A stretch of DNA of 64,000 nt, taken from contig NZ_CP033878.1 in NCBI RefSeq assembly GCF_009690625.1, forward strand, positions 1,426,001-1,490,000. The letters run 5' to 3'. How positions within the stretch are numbered: the stretch's first letter is position 1; each line of letters begins with the position of its first letter. The translations under genes and the position numbers were made by a program. This document shows positions 62,677-64,000 of the stretch, in pieces. Under the pieces are notes generated by a model that was not told the DNA's origin, did not search any database, and saw only the letters and a program-made list of their open reading frames with translations. This DNA comes from Halorhabdus sp. CBA1104 (lineage in GTDB: Archaea > Halobacteriota > Halobacteria > Halobacteriales > Haloarculaceae).

Positions 62677-63588
62677 TCACTCGACAACCTCGACGTCGAA
62701 CATGCTTCGCCAGCGGTAGCGTCGTCCGCCCCAGACGAACGTCCGTCGTGCCAGTGCATACACGAACAGCGGGAGGTTACCCACGGTGGCCGGGACCGCC
62801 AGAAGGAACGTCCAGCGCCGGATGCCGAAGGCTGCGTACACCGCTCCGTACGTCGCTGTCAGCCCACCGATCGTCAGTAGCGGAGCAACGACGAGTGCAG
62901 CGACGATTGCGAACAGTGCACCGAGGTTGAACGCCGTCAGCCCTGGCGCGTGAAACCGGGTCAGTGAGATAAACCGGACGTACCGCTCCAGGGACTCCCG
63001 CGTGGTTCCGCCGGCGGGCACCACACGGACGCGCTTGACCGTCGTCACGTCCAGATGCTCCCCGAGCGTGCCATCGTCACTGACCGTCCGGGTCAGATCC
63101 GTCCGGAACGCCGCCACGTCCAGATCATCGCACTCGAAAATCACGCCACCACCCCAGGCGACGTCACCGAGCCACGTCATCAGAGTGCCACCGAAGGCAT
63201 TGGTCGGTTCGAGCAACACCGAAAGCGGGTCCCGCCCGCGGAAGAAGGGGACTTCAGAGACGGGACCGTTCGCGTCGTAGTCGGCCGAGAGCCGCTCGAG
63301 CCAGCCGTCCGGGTGCTCGAAGTCGTCGTCGGTCCAGACGATCCGATCATTGTGCGCTCGCTCCATGCCGACGTCGATCGCGTTGGCCTTCCCGGAACAC
63401 CCGGCTGGTTCGCCGGCCGGAATTACCGATACGGACGCGGGAATGTCCGTTCGCTCTGAGACTGGGTCGCTCTCGTAATCACAGAGAATGAGGAGTTCGT
63501 CGCCGTCCTGAAGTTGGTTTGCCACTTGCCCGCAGGCCGGCGTCCAGGTCGTCGTCGGCAACAACACCGAAATAGGCGGCCGCTCCAT
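62677..63588 (-). CDS. Membrane glycosyltransferase family 2 protein
   Basis: This 303-residue protein starts MERPPISVLLPTTTWTPACG and has a GT2-like N-terminal domain (RIVWTDDDFEHPDGWLERLS near residues 83-102 holds the Asp-rich motif). At least two C-terminal helices follow (about residues 218-275). The segment SEVPFFRGRDPLSVLLEP and the later TTRESLERYVRFISLTRFHA resemble ceramide glucosyltransferase-type GT2 enzymes. It should add a sugar to a lipid or polymer at the membrane. The acceptor is unknown. Confidence 0.8.
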   Translation of the reverse strand: MERPPISVLLPTTTWTPACGQVANQLQDGDELLILCDYESDPVSERTDIPASVSVIPAGEPAGCSGKANAIDVGMERAHNDRIVWTDDDFEHPDGWLERLSADYDANGPVSEVPFFRGRDPLSVLLEPTNAFGGTLMTWLGDVAWGGGVIFECDDLDVAAFRTDLTRTVSDDGTLGEHLDVTTVKRVRVVPAGGTTRESLERYVRFISLTRFHAPGLTAFNLGALFAIVAALVVAPLLTIGGLTATYGAVYAAFGIRRWTFLLAVPATVGNLPLFVYALARRTFVWGGRRYRWRSMFDVEVVE

Positions 63589-63652
63589 ACTCGAGCCACG
63601 ACGACCGTATTGCAGTAGCTACCGGAACCGTCAGGTGCTGCCGGTTGCGCTC

Positions 63653-64000
63653 CTACGCCAGCAGCGTCTCGATCGCACCGGTCAGGACAGTCGCCGCCCG
63701 TTGAATCGAATGCCGATCGACGTACTCTCGGGGCGAGTGAGCGACCGGCCCCTCGTCGTCGCTCAGTTCACCCGGACCGAAGACGACAGTCGGTGCAAGG
63801 TCGGCGAACTGCGCGGCTTCGGTCGCTGCACCGAACGGGCGAACCTTGCCCTCGCTGGCTTCCTGTAGTACCTCGACGATCCGTGCCCCCGTGTCCGTCT
63901 CGAAGGCCTCCGGGAATGGCGTCTCGGGACGAACCAGTTCGACGTCAACGCCGATCTCGACAGGGAGGGATTCGACGAGGTGTCCCTCCAGGGCCGCCGG
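63653..64000 (-). CDS. M20 family metallopeptidase, C-terminal part
   Basis: The minus-strand frame is open from the window edge to a TAG at 63653-63655, giving 115 residues of a C-terminus. It reads FGAATEAAQFADLAPTVVFG and then GPVAHSPREYVD, a pattern of the M20/ArgE/DapE family in which the Glu/His near HSPREYV helps bind the second zinc. Family members include acetylornithine deacetylase and succinyl-diaminopimelate desuccinylase. The rest lies outside the window, so substrate cannot be judged. Confidence 0.82.
   Translation of the reverse strand, partial: PAALEGHLVESLPVEIGVDVELVRPETPFPEAFETDTGARIVEVLQEASEGKVRPFGAATEAAQFADLAPTVVFGPGELSDDEGPVAHSPREYVDRHSIQRAATVLTGAIETLLA

Noticed and set aside
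1-64000. CRISPR arrays, insertion sequences and rRNA genes
   Set aside because: I looked for regularly spaced repeats, transposase motifs and rRNA-like stretches and found none.

Overview
The window is a stretch of haloarchaeal chromosome (class Halobacteria). The proteins are strongly acidic, the coding DNA is rich in G+C with C/G-ending codons, many genes have TATA boxes about 25-30 bases upstream of a start codon (leaderless transcripts), and the gene orders are typical of haloarchaea. The carbon metabolism (a four-subunit pyruvate:ferredoxin oxidoreductase beside PEP carboxylase, pyruvate kinase, a ROK sugar kinase, a full glycerol operon and a glycoside hydrolase 2-like protein) suggests a sugar- and glycerol-using, possibly fermentative genus such as Halorhabdus. 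The genus is an inference.

Layout. 1-4080: the conserved transcription/translation cluster: end of RNA polymerase Rpo3, tRNA-Leu(CAG), L18e, L13, S9, Rpo10, Rpo6, enolase and S2, mostly overlapping or nearly so. 4250-6010: an AT-rich cassette on the minus strand (cassette A: a Tat-exported protein, an acidic partner, a small two-helix membrane protein). 6611-10126: a membrane-anchored sulfite-oxidase-type molybdoenzyme, an in-frame DCC-thioredoxin-like/aldo-keto reductase fusion, and a DUF5518 membrane protein. 10174-15757: isoprenoid and RNA block (mevalonate kinase, isopentenyl phosphate kinase, an acidic membrane protein, archaeal RNase J, prenyl diphosphate synthase). 15974-17380: a second AT-rich cassette (B) with the same three-part layout as A. 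17460-21053: glutamyl-tRNA synthetase, MsrA, thioredoxin reductase. 21695-24549: pyruvate kinase with a palindrome-rich promoter, then a ROK kinase. 24693-31914: divergent glycerol locus (glpK and a membrane partner one way, glpABC the other). 31983-38792: UspA protein, PEP carboxylase and the por operon. 38970-43076: chemotaxis transducer, bactofilin-like protein, DUF5800, CheC and a membrane protein. 43142-50706: DUF1508-repeat membrane protein, cysteine synthase, Bat-type regulator, sugar nucleotidyltransferase, Dph6-like ligase and the GH2-like protein. 50953-61633: coiled-coil protein, DUF373, DUF371, endonuclease III, DUF6602-like protein, aldo-keto reductase, DsbB, the transcription-termination nuclease FttA/aCPSF1, an aspartoacylase-like enzyme and prolyl-tRNA synthetase. 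61892-64000: an AT-rich PrsW-like membrane protein, a glycosyltransferase and the end of an M20 peptidase.

How the genes fit together. Glycerol enters through GlpK/GlpABC and joins lower glycolysis (enolase, pyruvate kinase). PEP carboxylase and pyruvate:ferredoxin oxidoreductase then split the PEP/pyruvate node. Mevalonate kinase, isopentenyl phosphate kinase and the prenyl synthase belong to the archaeal mevalonate route to membrane lipids.

The most unusual element is the pair of low-G+C cassettes A and B, about 10 kb apart on either side of the isoprenoid block. Each has a Tat-signal protein, a tightly coupled cytoplasmic-looking partner and a tiny two-helix membrane protein. I do not recognise this as a described system. 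The strongest other leads are a GH2-like protein whose two catalytic-glutamate motifs read as aspartate, the DCC-AKR fusion, and clustered palindromes upstream of pyk, glp and por.
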